64,000 nucleotides of DNA from Caballeronia pedi (GCF_001544915.2 NZ_FCOE02000002.1:1-64000), one strand, 5' to 3'; positions 44,487-54,254 are shown, counted from the stretch's first letter. The notes: a model not told the origin generated them from the sequence alone. A program made the numbers and translations.

Positions 44487-47135
44487 ATGCTGCTGGTCGA
44501 ACTGAAGCCCCTGGTGGGCCGCCTCAACGGCTTTTGCAAACAGGCGCTCGAAGATGGCGTCGGGGTGTGCGTATCGCGCGGACACTACGAGATTACGGTC
44601 GAGCATCTGCTCGTCAAGCTGTTCGATGATCAACAGGCCGATATCGCGCTGCTGCTGCGTCAGCAGGACGTCGAGGCGGCGCTCGTAAAGCGCGCGATCA
44701 ACTTGTCGCTCGAACAGATGAAGTCGGGCAACGCCGGACGTCCCGCGTTCTCGCCGCTCTTGCTCGAATTGCTGCAGGACGCGTGGCTGATCTCATCCGT
44801 CGATCTGCAGGAGCCGCGCATCCGTTCGGGCGCGGTGCTGCTCGCGTTCCTCGCGCGCCCGACGTACTACGCGACCGGCGACTACGCCGCGCCGCTGCGT
44901 GCGCTGAACCGCGAAACGCTGATCCGCTCGTTCGATGCGGTCTGCGGCGGCTCCGTCGAAGCCGGCACGCGCGAGGCGCTCGGCGACGGCGCGAGCGATG
45001 CGTCCGCGCCCGCCAGCGGCGACGGCAGCGCGATTGCGCGCTTCTGCGAGAACTTCACCGAGAAGGCGCGCGCCGGCAAGCTCGATCCGGTGTTCGGCCG
45101 CGACGCCGAGATTCGCCAGATGGTCGATATCCTCGCGCGCCGCCGCAAGAACAACCCGATCTGCGTCGGCGATCCGGGCGTCGGCAAGACGGCGGTCGTC
45201 GAAGGGCTGGCGCTGCGCGTGGTCGAAGGCGACGTGCCCGATTCGCTCAGGGACGTGACGATCCTCGGCCTCGACATGGGTCTGCTGCAGGCGGGCGCAA
45301 GCGTGAAGGGCGAGTTCGAGAACCGCCTGAAGGGCGTCATCACCGAAGTGAAGGCGTCGGCGAAACCGATCATCCTGTTCATCGACGAAGCGCACACGCT
45401 GATCGGCGCGGGCGGCCAGGCCGGCACCTCCGACGCGGCCAATCTGCTGAAGCCGGCGCTCGCGCGCGGCGAACTGCGCACCATCGCCGCGACGACGTGG
45501 GCCGAATACAAGAAGTACTTCGAAAAGGACGCGGCGCTCGCGCGGCGCTTCCAGCTCGTCAAGCTCGACGAGCCGGATCTCGACACCGCCGTGCTGATCC
45601 TGCGCGGCCTGAAGGAGAAGTACGAGGACGTGCACAAGGTCGTGCTGCGCGACGACGCGATCGTCGCGGCGGCCGAGCTGTCGAGCCGCTATATCACGGG
45701 CCGCCAGTTGCCGGACAAGGCCGTCGATCTGCTCGACACCGCCTGCGCGCGCGTCAAGGTGCTGCAAAGCGCGAAGCCCGACGTGCTGGAGAACACGGAG
45801 CGCCGCATTCAGGCGCTGCAACGTGAAAAGAGCGGACTCGAGCGCGATGCGGACAACCAGCAGCCCGTCGATCTCGCGCGCCTTCGCGAAATCGATGAGG
45901 AACTGCCGAAGCTCGATGCGCAAGCCGAAGCGCTGCGCGCCGTCTGGCAGCAGCAACGCGACGCCGCCCGCGCCTTGCTCGACGCACGCGCGGCGCGCCA
46001 CGAAGCGAAGGCGAACGGCGTGCCCGCCGATACGCTGGAGTCGCTGTCGCAGGAGATCGCCGCCGCTGCCGTCGCGTTCAAGACGGCGCAGGGCGATCAG
46101 CCGCTGGTTCACATCGATGTCGATCCGGACGTGGTCGCGCGCGTGATCTCGGACTGGACCGGCATTCCTGTCGGCAAGATGCTGCGCGATCAGGCGCAGA
46201 GCGTGATGCGCATGGCCGATACGCTGAAGGCGCGCATCCGTGGTCAGGACCACGCGATGGACCAGATCGCCGAGGTGCTCAAGACCGCCAAGTCTGGCCT
46301 GAAAGACCCCGATCAGCCGATGGGCGTGTTCCTGCTCGCGGGACCGTCGGGCGTGGGCAAGACGGAGACGGCGCTGTCGGTGGCGGACATCCTGTTCGGC
46401 GATGAAAAGTCGACCACCGTCATCAACATGAGCGAGTTCCAGGAGAAGCACAACGTGAGCCGCCTGATCGGTTCGCCGCCGGGATATGTCGGTTATGGCG
46501 AAGGCGGCGTGCTGACCGAAGCGGTGCGCCAGCGCCCGTACTCGGTCGTGCTGCTCGACGAAGTGGAAAAGGCGCATCTCGACGTGATGAACCTGTTCTA
46601 CCAGGTGTTCGACAAGGGCATGTTGTCGGACGGCGAAGGCAAGGAAATCGACTTCTCGAACACGGTGATCTTCCTCACGTCGAACCTCGCGACCGATGTC
46701 ATCACCGAAATGACCGCGGGCGAGGACAAGCCCGACGCGGCGACGCTGCTCTCGGCCGTGCGGCCGATTCTGTCGAATCACTTCAAGCCCGCGCTGCTTG
46801 CGCGCATGACCGTGATTCCGTACTTCGCGCTCGCCACCGACGCGCTTTCCGGCATCGTGCGCCTCAAGCTCGACAAGATCGTGAAGCGCATCGCGCACAA
46901 CAACAAGATGCGCTTCAGCTACACCGACGCCGTGGTTGCGCAGATCGCCGCGCGCTGCACGGAAGTGGAAACGGGCGCGCGCAACATCGATTTCATTTTG
47001 CGCGGCACGGTGCTGCCGTTGATGTCGCAGGAACTTCTCACGCGCATGGGCGAAGGCGTGGCGCTGCCGGAAGTGGCGCTCGACGTGAACGAGAGCGGCG
47101 ATTTCGCCGTGAGCTTTCCCGGCGCGCCGGCCTGA
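44487..47135 (+). CDS. tssH: T6SS sheath-recycling AAA+ ATPase ClpV
   Basis: An 882-residue ClpB-type ATPase. An N-domain (1-150, LEDGVGVCVSRGHYEITVEH) is followed by AAA1 with Walker A GDPGVGKTA (from residue 228), a middle coiled coil (about 440-520) and AAA2 with Walker A GPSGVGKTE (from 619). FIDEAHTLIGAGG and VLLDEVEKAH are the two Walker B boxes. It disassembles contracted TssBC sheaths. AGAGGAA precedes ATG 44487. An 84-bp gap with a variant of the composite element separates it from vgrG. Confidence 0.96.
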   Translation: MLLVELKPLVGRLNGFCKQALEDGVGVCVSRGHYEITVEHLLVKLFDDQQADIALLLRQQDVEAALVKRAINLSLEQMKSGNAGRPAFSPLLLELLQDAWLISSVDLQEPRIRSGAVLLAFLARPTYYATGDYAAPLRALNRETLIRSFDAVCGGSVEAGTREALGDGASDASAPASGDGSAIARFCENFTEKARAGKLDPVFGRDAEIRQMVDILARRRKNNPICVGDPGVGKTAVVEGLALRVVEGDVPDSLRDVTILGLDMGLLQAGASVKGEFENRLKGVITEVKASAKPIILFIDEAHTLIGAGGQAGTSDAANLLKPALARGELRTIAATTWAEYKKYFEKDAALARRFQLVKLDEPDLDTAVLILRGLKEKYEDVHKVVLRDDAIVAAAELSSRYITGRQLPDKAVDLLDTACARVKVLQSAKPDVLENTERRIQALQREKSGLERDADNQQPVDLARLREIDEELPKLDAQAEALRAVWQQQRDAARALLDARAARHEAKANGVPADTLESLSQEIAAAAVAFKTAQGDQPLVHIDVDPDVVARVISDWTGIPVGKMLRDQAQSVMRMADTLKARIRGQDHAMDQIAEVLKTAKSGLKDPDQPMGVFLLAGPSGVGKTETALSVADILFGDEKSTTVINMSEFQEKHNVSRLIGSPPGYVGYGEGGVLTEAVRQRPYSVVLLDEVEKAHLDVMNLFYQVFDKGMLSDGEGKEIDFSNTVIFLTSNLATDVITEMTAGEDKPDAATLLSAVRPILSNHFKPALLARMTVIPYFALATDALSGIVRLKLDKIVKRIAHNNKMRFSYTDAVVAQIAARCTEVETGARNIDFILRGTVLPLMSQELLTRMGEGVALPEVALDVNESGDFAVSFPGAPA

Positions 47136-47136
47136 C

Positions 47137-47174
47137 GTTTCAAACGTAACGCAGTTGAAATCACGCGGTGACCG
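47137..47174 (+). promoter_or_regulatory. composite T6SS element upstream of vgrG, shortened spacer
   Basis: GTTTCA-AAC-GTAACGCAG (47137-47154), TGAAAT (47156-47161) and GCGGTGACCG (47165-47174). TGAAAT starts 19 bp after GTTTCA instead of 29, one helical turn less, while the TGAAAY to GCGGT distance (9 bp) is unchanged. GTTTCA also forms the right part of ACGTTT-C-AAACGT (47135-47147). The vgrG ATG is 46 bp after the last block. Confidence 0.6.
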
Positions 47175-47219
47175 AGCGCCGCAAAAATAGCAGGCATATC
47201 ACCTGTACGGAGAAACAGC

Positions 47220-49871
47220 ATGAACTCACTGGCCGATCGGATGCTCGCCAACAAGCGCTTCGATTTCACGTCGGAAGCGTTTGACGCGGACAAGTTCGCG
47301 GTCGTCGAAATGGAAGGCTTCGAATCGATCTCGCAGCCGTTTCGCTTCGTCCTCACGCTGGTGTCCGCCGATGCGTCGATCGACTTTGACACGATGCTGA
47401 GCCATCGCGCCTCGTTCGTGATCTACGGCCCGGAAGGCGGCATTCGCGCACCGTATCACGGCATCCTGGCCGAGTTCGAGCAACTGCATCGCGTGGACGG
47501 CTACGTGTTCTATCGCGCGGTGCTGGTGCCGCGTCTGTGGCGCCTGTCGCTGTTTCGCGTCTCGGAGGTTTATCTCGACGAGCGGCCGATCACCGAAACC
47601 GTGCGCGGCGTGCTCGAAACCGGACGCCTGAATTCCGCCGATTACGAATTCAAGCTCACCGGCTCGTACCGGCCGCGCACCTTCGTGTGCCAGTATCAGG
47701 AGACGTATCTCGACTTCGTGTCGCGCTGGCTGGAGAAGGAGGGCATCTATTACTACTTCGATCATTCCGGCGGCGCGGACAAGCTCGTCGTGATCGATGA
47801 CAAGCTCATGCACGACGCAGACGCGCTGCCCGTCGCGTACCGTCCGGACGATTCGCTCGACACCGGCCTCGCCGCCGATTCGGTGCGCGACTTCGTGTGC
47901 CGTCAGAAGCCGCTGCCGCACGAAGTGGTGCTGCAGGACTACAACTATCGCAAGGCCGCGGTGCAACTAAAGGCGCGCGCGACGGTTGCGGATGCGGGCA
48001 TCGGCGAAGTCATGCTTTATGGCGAGAACTTCCGCGACCAGCAGGAAGGCGACCGCTACGCGAAGCTGCGCGCGCAGGAACTCATCTGCGGTGGCAAGGT
48101 GTATGCGGGCGAGGGCACGGCGCTTGGCTTGCGCAGCGGCTATTTCTGCACGCTCGCGCAGCATTATCGCGATGATTTCAATGGACGCTATCTGGTGACC
48201 GAAGTGCATCACGAAGGCTCGCAGGCGGGCGCGCTGCTCAACGGCGTATCGAGCCCGTATAGCGACGGTGCGCGCGGCGGGGAAATCGTCTATCGCAACA
48301 GCTTCCGCGCGATTGCCGCCGCGACGCAATTCCGCCCCGAGCGCGCGACAGCCAAGCCGCGCGTGGCCGGCACGATGAACGCGACCATCGACAGCGAAGG
48401 CAATGGCCAGTATGCCGAACTCGACGAGTACGGCCAGTACAAGGTGCAGTTGCCGTTCGACAAGACCGACAAGAACGCCAACAAGAGCTCGGCGCGGCTG
48501 CGCATGGCGTCGCCGTACGCGGGCACGGATCACGGCATGCATTTCCCGCTGCACAAGGATGCGGAAGTGCTGCTGTCGTTCATCGACGGCGATCCGGATC
48601 AGCCGGTGATCGTCGGCAGTCTGGCGAATTCCGAGAACAGCAACGTCGTCACGCAGGACAACGCGCAGGCGAACCGCATCGCGACGGCGGGCGGCAATCA
48701 GTTGCACATGACCGACAGCAAGGGCAAGGAAGCCGTCTGGCTGCATTCGCCGTTTCACAACAGCACGATCGGCATCGGCTCGACCGACGTGAACGGCGGC
48801 GGCAGCCTGTGGACCAGCACGGCGGGCAGCTCGGAAAGCGTGACGGTCGGCGTGAGCAACTCGCTGTTCGCGGGGACGAAGAATTCGCTCACGCTGTCGT
48901 ACGAAGGGTCGCTCTCGGCGTCGATGACCACGAAGGCGTCGTTCGGCGCGAACGTGTCGTTCGGTCTCAGCACCAACGTGAGCTGGAACAAGGGCAAGAG
49001 CATCACCGTCGACGATTCCGACACGGTTTCGCTCAAGACCTCCGGCAAGCTGCAGGGCGCCGAAACGGTGCTGATCTCGGGCGGCCAGGACCCGATCATC
49101 AAGACGACCGTCGATGGCGTGAAGGACTCGATCAAGGGAGCCGTCGCGCTGAGTCTCGCGGTGAACGCGGCCATCGCGCTGGACGCGGGTATCGCGATCA
49201 GCGCGGCCGACGACGCCGGCGGCGGCTCGGGCAAGATCGCGCCGTGGACGCCGGGCAGCTATGGCGTCACGGCGGCGCAGACCGCACTGGGCGGCGCGCT
49301 CACGTCGATCCTCGCGCACAAGGTGCTGTTCGACGGCGCCAAGGCAATCGCCGCCGCGAGCGAGGCCAAGCCGCTCTATGCCAGCAACATCGAACTCGGC
49401 ATTTCGGGCATCAAGGCCACTGTATTGCCGTTGCCGGGCATCGGCTCGACGCTGAACATGTCGCAGTTCGGCAGCGAGTTGTCGGTGGCGAGCGGGCCGG
49501 GCGTGTCATCGAGCGTGGAGGTCGACAGCCTGCAAGTGGTGCTCAAGGCCGGCGGCGCCAACACGACGTGGGTCGATGGCGACGGCGCCGGCACGCGCGC
49601 CGCGACCATCAAGCTGACGGCCGTGTCGGGACTGACGGCTACCGCCGGCGCGGACCTCGGCCTGAAGGCGACCGGCGCGCTCTCGGCGCAGGCGGCCGGC
49701 AACGTGTCGGTGAAGGGCGCGCAGGTGACCATCGACGGACTGGACAAAGTCGCGACCATCTCCACGAACGTGAACGTGGAAGCCGCCAACGCCTTCAGCG
49801 TGACGGCCTCGCAGGTGAAGTTCAACGGCTCGACGGTCAAATTCAACAGCGCGCTGATTCAGCTGGGATGA
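47220..49871 (+). CDS. vgrG: T6SS spike protein VgrG, extended
   Basis: An 883-residue VgrG (TssI). The gp27-like base (1-370: FESISQPFRFVLTLVSADAS, YQETYLDFVSRWLEKEGIYY), the gp5 OB fold (about 385-470: GQYKVQLPFDKTDKNANKSS, DKDAEVLLSFIDGDPDQPVI-like) and a beta-helical spike are all present. It is longer than simple VgrGs: between about 636 and 740 lies an Ala-rich hydrophobic segment (GAVALSLAVNAAIALDAGIA) and a Gly/Ser linker, after which spike-like repeats resume (KATGALSAQAAGNVSVKGAQ) to the end. No enzymatic domain is recognisable. The cargo gene starts 4 bp after its stop. Confidence 0.93.
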   Translation: MNSLADRMLANKRFDFTSEAFDADKFAVVEMEGFESISQPFRFVLTLVSADASIDFDTMLSHRASFVIYGPEGGIRAPYHGILAEFEQLHRVDGYVFYRAVLVPRLWRLSLFRVSEVYLDERPITETVRGVLETGRLNSADYEFKLTGSYRPRTFVCQYQETYLDFVSRWLEKEGIYYYFDHSGGADKLVVIDDKLMHDADALPVAYRPDDSLDTGLAADSVRDFVCRQKPLPHEVVLQDYNYRKAAVQLKARATVADAGIGEVMLYGENFRDQQEGDRYAKLRAQELICGGKVYAGEGTALGLRSGYFCTLAQHYRDDFNGRYLVTEVHHEGSQAGALLNGVSSPYSDGARGGEIVYRNSFRAIAAATQFRPERATAKPRVAGTMNATIDSEGNGQYAELDEYGQYKVQLPFDKTDKNANKSSARLRMASPYAGTDHGMHFPLHKDAEVLLSFIDGDPDQPVIVGSLANSENSNVVTQDNAQANRIATAGGNQLHMTDSKGKEAVWLHSPFHNSTIGIGSTDVNGGGSLWTSTAGSSESVTVGVSNSLFAGTKNSLTLSYEGSLSASMTTKASFGANVSFGLSTNVSWNKGKSITVDDSDTVSLKTSGKLQGAETVLISGGQDPIIKTTVDGVKDSIKGAVALSLAVNAAIALDAGIAISAADDAGGGSGKIAPWTPGSYGVTAAQTALGGALTSILAHKVLFDGAKAIAAASEAKPLYASNIELGISGIKATVLPLPGIGSTLNMSQFGSELSVASGPGVSSSVEVDSLQVVLKAGGANTTWVDGDGAGTRAATIKLTAVSGLTATAGADLGLKATGALSAQAAGNVSVKGAQVTIDGLDKVATISTNVNVEAANAFSVTASQVKFNGSTVKFNSALIQLG

Positions 49872-49875
49872 CGGC

Positions 49876-52527
49876 ATGAAGATCCTCAAGCCCGACAATC
49901 TGGCGCTCGTCTATCGCGGTCTGCGGCTCGCGCGGCGCGACGTGCTTTCGATCGGCATGATCGCCGGCTTTCGCTTCGATGCCGGCAGTCTCGACGCACT
50001 GTTGCCCGAACCCGATCTGTGGGCCGCTGTCGCCGAGGCGCTCGGCAAGAACGCGATCCTCGACGAAGGCTATCCGAAGCCCGTCGGCGAATATTTGATC
50101 CACGGCGCGGCGCATGCGCCGGCAGGCACGCAGGTCGCGCAGCAGCGGGTGAGCGCGCGGATCGGCGCGCTCGGCAAGTCGCTCGTGGTCAGCGGCGAGC
50201 GCCATTTCAATGCGCTCGGCCTGATCTCGGCGGCCACGCCTTACACGCAGATGCCGATTGAGCCTGCAACCGCATTCGGCGGCGTGGGCTACGCGGACAA
50301 TCCGCTTGGCAAGGGCTATGCGGAAATCGACAACGCCGACGGCACGCGCGTCTGGCCGTTGCCGAACGTCGAAAGCGAGACGCGCCGCATCGCGAGCCGT
50401 GGTGAGCGCGTGGCGCCGGCGGGCTTCTGGGGCAACGGTTGCGACGCGCCGTTGCGCCGGCAGCATCTGGGCGCGTGCGACGAGCGCTGGCTCAAGAACG
50501 AGTGGCCGCATCTGCCGTCGGATACGCGGCCCGAGTTCTTTCTGAGCGCGCCGTCCGATCAGCGTCTGCCCGGTTATTTCAGCGGCGACGAGCGCTTCGA
50601 GATCGTCAACATGCATCCGCGCGCGAGCATGCTGCAAGGCGCGTTGCCGCGCTTGCGGGCGCGCTGCTTCGTCAACGCGAACGGCACGCTGACCGAAGTG
50701 GCCGCGCGCGCGGAGACGCTCTGGCTGTTCCCGGGACTGGAATGCGGTGTGGTGCTGTACCGCGCGCTCGCCAATATCGCCGATACCGACGCGAGCCAGG
50801 TGACCCACCTGATGGCCGAATGGGAACGTCAGGGCGACACGCCGCTGCCGTTCGAGCACTACCGCGATGTGTTCCGCGAGCGGATCGCCGTGGCGGTGCC
50901 CGCGCGCGCGGCGGCTGCCGTCGAACCGGCGGAGACTGTTGAGGCTGCGGCAAAGCCCATGACAGTGGCGGCACCGCAGGCAGCGGCGGTTTCATTCGAC
51001 ACCTCTGGGCTGACCGCCGCGCAGGCGCAGACGGCTGCATTGAACAGCGAAAGCCGCGCGCTGATGGCGAAGTTCGGCAAGACCGACGCCGACATCGCGC
51101 CGTATCTGAAGGCCGCCCCGCCGGAGCGCGTGCCGACGCTGGCCGAAGTCGAGGCGAGCGTCGCCGAGCTGAACGCGGAAACCCGCGCGCTGATGCAGAA
51201 GCACGGCGTGAACGATGCCGACGCGGCGCGCTTCCTGACCCAGCCGGAAGCCGACGCGAGCGCCGCCGATCTGCCCGGCCTGCTCGCGCGGCTGCAGGCG
51301 GAAACGCAGCAGCGCATGCGCGACGCGGGATTGTCGGAAGCTGATGTGCGTCGTCAGCTGGCGAGCCGTCCCGAACTGGCCGAAGCGTTGCCGCATCTGG
51401 CGCCGCCGGGCGTCGTATCGGCAGCCGATTTTGCCGCGCTCGCCGCGTTGGCCGCGAAACCACCCGCACTGCCGGCGCCCGCCGTCGCCGCGCCCGCCAT
51501 CGACGTGCCCGTGGTCGAAGCGCCCGCGGTCATCCAATTGACGCGCGAAGAAGTGATCGCCCGCCATGCCGCGCGGGAAAGCCTCGCGAACTTCGATCTG
51601 AGCGGCCTCGATCTGTCGAAGCTCGATCTGACCGGCGCGGATTTCTCCGGCGCGATGCTCGACAAGACGTCGTTCGCGGGCAGCGTGCTCGCCGACGCCA
51701 ACTTCACGCAGGCGCTCGCGCGCGAAGCGGATTTCAGCGCAGCCGATCTCGAACGCGCGCAGTTCGCCAAAGCGAGCGCCGCCAGAAGCACGTTCGCGCG
51801 GGCCAAGCTGCGCAACGCCCAACTCGCCGCCGCCGACTTCACCGGCGCGGACTTTTCCGCATCGACGCTCGCCAATGCAGATCTGCGCGGCGCGGTGTTC
51901 GATCAGGCCAAGCTTGCCGGCGCCGATGCATCGGCGTGCCAGGCAGAGCGCGCGAGCTTCACCGACGGCGATCTGAGCGGCGCGAAGTTCAACGCCGCCG
52001 CACTCGGTGCGGCGAGCTTCAACGGCAGCCGTCTCGCGGGCAGCGACTTCTCCGGATCGATTTGCCCGCACACCGAGTTTTACGGCGTCGACGCGCCGCA
52101 GGCCAATTTCACCGATGCCGACCTGAGCCACTCACGCGCCGACGCGAAGACCTGTTTCGACGACGCCCGCTTCACACGCACGCGCCTGAATCGCGCCGCG
52201 TGGGACGGCGTGCAGATTCGTCGCGCGAGCTTCGAGCGGGCCTTCATCGATCATGCGGATTTCAGCAATGCGCAGGCGCAGGCGGCGCGCTTCGATGCGT
52301 CATCGGCGAAAGGCGCGCGTTTCGACAAGGCCGACCTGTGCGGCGCGGGCCTCGATGCCGTCAACCTGTTCACGGGTTCGCTGCGGAGCGCGAACCTCAA
52401 GGGCACGCTGCTGCGTCACGCGAATCTCTACGGCGTGAACTTCGAAGGCACGCAGCCGACCATCGCGAGCCTCGAAGGCTCGAATATCGATCGCACCATT
52501 CTTCAGTTCAGGCCGCCTGTCATATGA
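49876..52527 (+). CDS. DUF2169 protein with helical repeats and pentapeptide repeats
   Basis: An 883-residue three-part protein. Residues 1-300 are a DUF2169-type domain (FGGVGYADNPLGKGYAEIDN, FWGNGCDAPLRRQHLGACDE), known mainly next to T6SS PAAR-like genes. Residues about 388-510 contain three tandem repeats of about 42 residues (LNSESRALMAKFGKTDADIA, LNAETRALMQKHGVNDADAA, LQAETQQRMRDAGLSEADVR). Residues 568-870 are pentapeptide repeats (A(D/N)LxX) that fold as a right-handed beta-helix. It sits between vgrG and further cargo genes, so an adaptor that loads an effector or tip onto VgrG is likely; a direct effector role is possible. Confidence 0.85.
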   Translation: MKILKPDNLALVYRGLRLARRDVLSIGMIAGFRFDAGSLDALLPEPDLWAAVAEALGKNAILDEGYPKPVGEYLIHGAAHAPAGTQVAQQRVSARIGALGKSLVVSGERHFNALGLISAATPYTQMPIEPATAFGGVGYADNPLGKGYAEIDNADGTRVWPLPNVESETRRIASRGERVAPAGFWGNGCDAPLRRQHLGACDERWLKNEWPHLPSDTRPEFFLSAPSDQRLPGYFSGDERFEIVNMHPRASMLQGALPRLRARCFVNANGTLTEVAARAETLWLFPGLECGVVLYRALANIADTDASQVTHLMAEWERQGDTPLPFEHYRDVFRERIAVAVPARAAAAVEPAETVEAAAKPMTVAAPQAAAVSFDTSGLTAAQAQTAALNSESRALMAKFGKTDADIAPYLKAAPPERVPTLAEVEASVAELNAETRALMQKHGVNDADAARFLTQPEADASAADLPGLLARLQAETQQRMRDAGLSEADVRRQLASRPELAEALPHLAPPGVVSAADFAALAALAAKPPALPAPAVAAPAIDVPVVEAPAVIQLTREEVIARHAARESLANFDLSGLDLSKLDLTGADFSGAMLDKTSFAGSVLADANFTQALAREADFSAADLERAQFAKASAARSTFARAKLRNAQLAAADFTGADFSASTLANADLRGAVFDQAKLAGADASACQAERASFTDGDLSGAKFNAAALGAASFNGSRLAGSDFSGSICPHTEFYGVDAPQANFTDADLSHSRADAKTCFDDARFTRTRLNRAAWDGVQIRRASFERAFIDHADFSNAQAQAARFDASSAKGARFDKADLCGAGLDAVNLFTGSLRSANLKGTLLRHANLYGVNFEGTQPTIASLEGSNIDRTILQFRPPVI

Positions 52528-53552
52528 GCACGACGACTTCCGCACCCCGCGCGCGCATGAGCGCCGATGAAGCGCGCGCAACGCTTGCCGCGAGCCGCGT
52601 GCTCGCCGACGCTGATCTGTCCGGCGCGGACCTCTCGGGCATCGATCTGTCCGCGTGCCGCCTCTTCAACGTGACGCTCGCCGACGCCAACCTGACGCAA
52701 GCCGTTTTCGCCGACGCCGATCTGCGCGACGTGACGCTCGCGCGCGCGCGCCTCGACGGGCTGAAGGCGCACAAGACGCGCTTCGAGAACGTCGATTTCA
52801 GCGCCGCGAGCCTGCGGCAGGCGGACTGCGCATTCGCGGCGTTCGATCGGTGCGACTTCAGCGGCGCATCGTTCGCGCTCGCCGCGCTGGTGCGCGCCGA
52901 CGCGCACGATTGCCATTACGCCGCCACCGACTTCAGCGGCGCGAACCTCCAGCGCTTCACCGCGATGGACGCCGATCTGAGCACCGCACGCTTGCCCGGC
53001 GCATCGCTTGCGCAGGCCTATCTGCGCGGCTGCGATCTGAGCGGCCAGGATTTGCGCACCTGCGATCTGACGATGACGATCCTCGACGGCGCGTCGTTGC
53101 GCAAGGCCGATCTGTCCGGCGTCGCGCTCGATCGCACGAGTTTCATCGGCGCGCAGTTGCAGGATGCGTCGCTGCGCGGCGTGCGCGCCACATTCGCGGC
53201 CTTGCTGAACGCCGCGTGCGAACGCGCCGATCTGACCGACGCGGTCTGCGAAATGGTCAACGCGAGCGAAGCGAACTTCGGCGCGGCGCGCGCGGATGCG
53301 TCGCGCTGGAACCAGTCCGTGCTGACGGCGAGCGTGTGGCAGCGGGCGTCGCTGAAAGGCGCGCGCCTCACGTTCTGCGACCTGTCGCATGCCGATCTGG
53401 CCGGCGCCGATTGCACGCGCGTCGACTTCGGCGGCGCGAACCTTCATGCGCTCATCGAAGAGGGCGCGCAACTGAGCGGCGCGTCGTTCGACGGCGCGCG
53501 CCGCACCGATCCCGTCCTCGCGCGCGCCGAGAAATGGCAGCCGCGCGTCTGA
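52524..53552 (+). CDS. pentapeptide-repeat protein, T6SS cargo module
   Basis: A 342-residue protein that is almost entirely pentapeptide repeats (ADADLSGADLSGIDLSACRL onwards, to GGANLHALIEEGAQLSGASF), a continuous beta-helix of some 60 repeats. No extra enzymatic domain or signal peptide is present. ATG 52524 overlaps the stop of the DUF2169 gene (ATGA), so the two are translationally coupled and probably form one complex. DNA-mimic, scaffold or spike-extension roles are all possible. Confidence 0.88.
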   Translation: MSTTTSAPRARMSADEARATLAASRVLADADLSGADLSGIDLSACRLFNVTLADANLTQAVFADADLRDVTLARARLDGLKAHKTRFENVDFSAASLRQADCAFAAFDRCDFSGASFALAALVRADAHDCHYAATDFSGANLQRFTAMDADLSTARLPGASLAQAYLRGCDLSGQDLRTCDLTMTILDGASLRKADLSGVALDRTSFIGAQLQDASLRGVRATFAALLNAACERADLTDAVCEMVNASEANFGAARADASRWNQSVLTASVWQRASLKGARLTFCDLSHADLAGADCTRVDFGGANLHALIEEGAQLSGASFDGARRTDPVLARAEKWQPRV

Positions 53553-53580
53553 CATGAACATCATCAAAGGAAATACGGCC

Positions 53581-54246
53581 ATGAACAGCACGCTCGTCAC
53601 GATTGCCCGGCCCGGCGACGATCCGGCCATCGACCTCGTCTACGCGACGGTGACCGGCCGCGCCGACCGCTGGTTCTTGTTCGACGCCGCCGGCCGCGCG
53701 CCGCTGCGCGCGTTGCGTGCCGAAAGCTGTCTCGTCGAGCCCGAATGCGGCGATACCGTGCTCGTCGCCGCCGGCGGCGCGAACGCGATCTCGTATGTCA
53801 TCGCGGTGCTCGCGCGAGCGCAGCGCGCGGGCGCATCGCTCGTGCTGCCCGGCGACGTCGCGCTGCATACGGACGAAGGCGCGTTGCGCGTCGAAGCCGC
53901 GAGCGTCGATTTGAACGCCGCGCACAGCCTGAAGCTGCAAGCACCCGACATCACGATGACAGGCACGCGCGGCGAGCTGAAATTCCAGCGCGTCGAAGCG
54001 GCGATCCAGCAGTTGCACGCCGGATTCGGCACGATCAGCACGGTGGCGCAGCAGGTCACGAGCACGGTCGGCCGCCTGATCCAGCGCGCCCGCGACAGCG
54101 TGCGCTGGATCGACAACGACGACGAAACGCGCGCCGGGCGCGTGCGCATGCAGGTCGAGGAACGCCTGCACGTGAGCGCGCGTCACGCGACGATTCTGGC
54201 CGAAGGCCAGGTGAAGATCGACGCCGACAAGATCGACCTCGGATAG
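53581..54246 (+). CDS. DUF3540 domain protein, T6SS cargo module
   Basis: A 221-residue protein. The N-terminal part is small beta-strand rich (TVTGRADRWFLFDAAGRAPL; SCLVEPECGDTVLVAAGGAN), and the C-terminal half has a VgrG-spike-like pattern (GALRVEAASVDLNAAHSLKL, ARHATILAEGQVKIDADKID). DUF3540 proteins are typical companions of DUF2169 and DUF4150 in T6SS loci. ATG 53581 has AAAGGAAA upstream and is preferred over ATG 53554, which has no ribosome site. It starts 28 bp after the pentapeptide gene. Confidence 0.82.
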   Translation: MNSTLVTIARPGDDPAIDLVYATVTGRADRWFLFDAAGRAPLRALRAESCLVEPECGDTVLVAAGGANAISYVIAVLARAQRAGASLVLPGDVALHTDEGALRVEAASVDLNAAHSLKLQAPDITMTGTRGELKFQRVEAAIQQLHAGFGTISTVAQQVTSTVGRLIQRARDSVRWIDNDDETRAGRVRMQVEERLHVSARHATILAEGQVKIDADKIDLG

Positions 54247-54254
54247 GAGCCGAC

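Noticed and set aside
44793..46898. Long open frame on - (701 codons) opposite clpV
   Set aside because: ClpV is certain on +; the antisense frame shows no domain or ribosome site.
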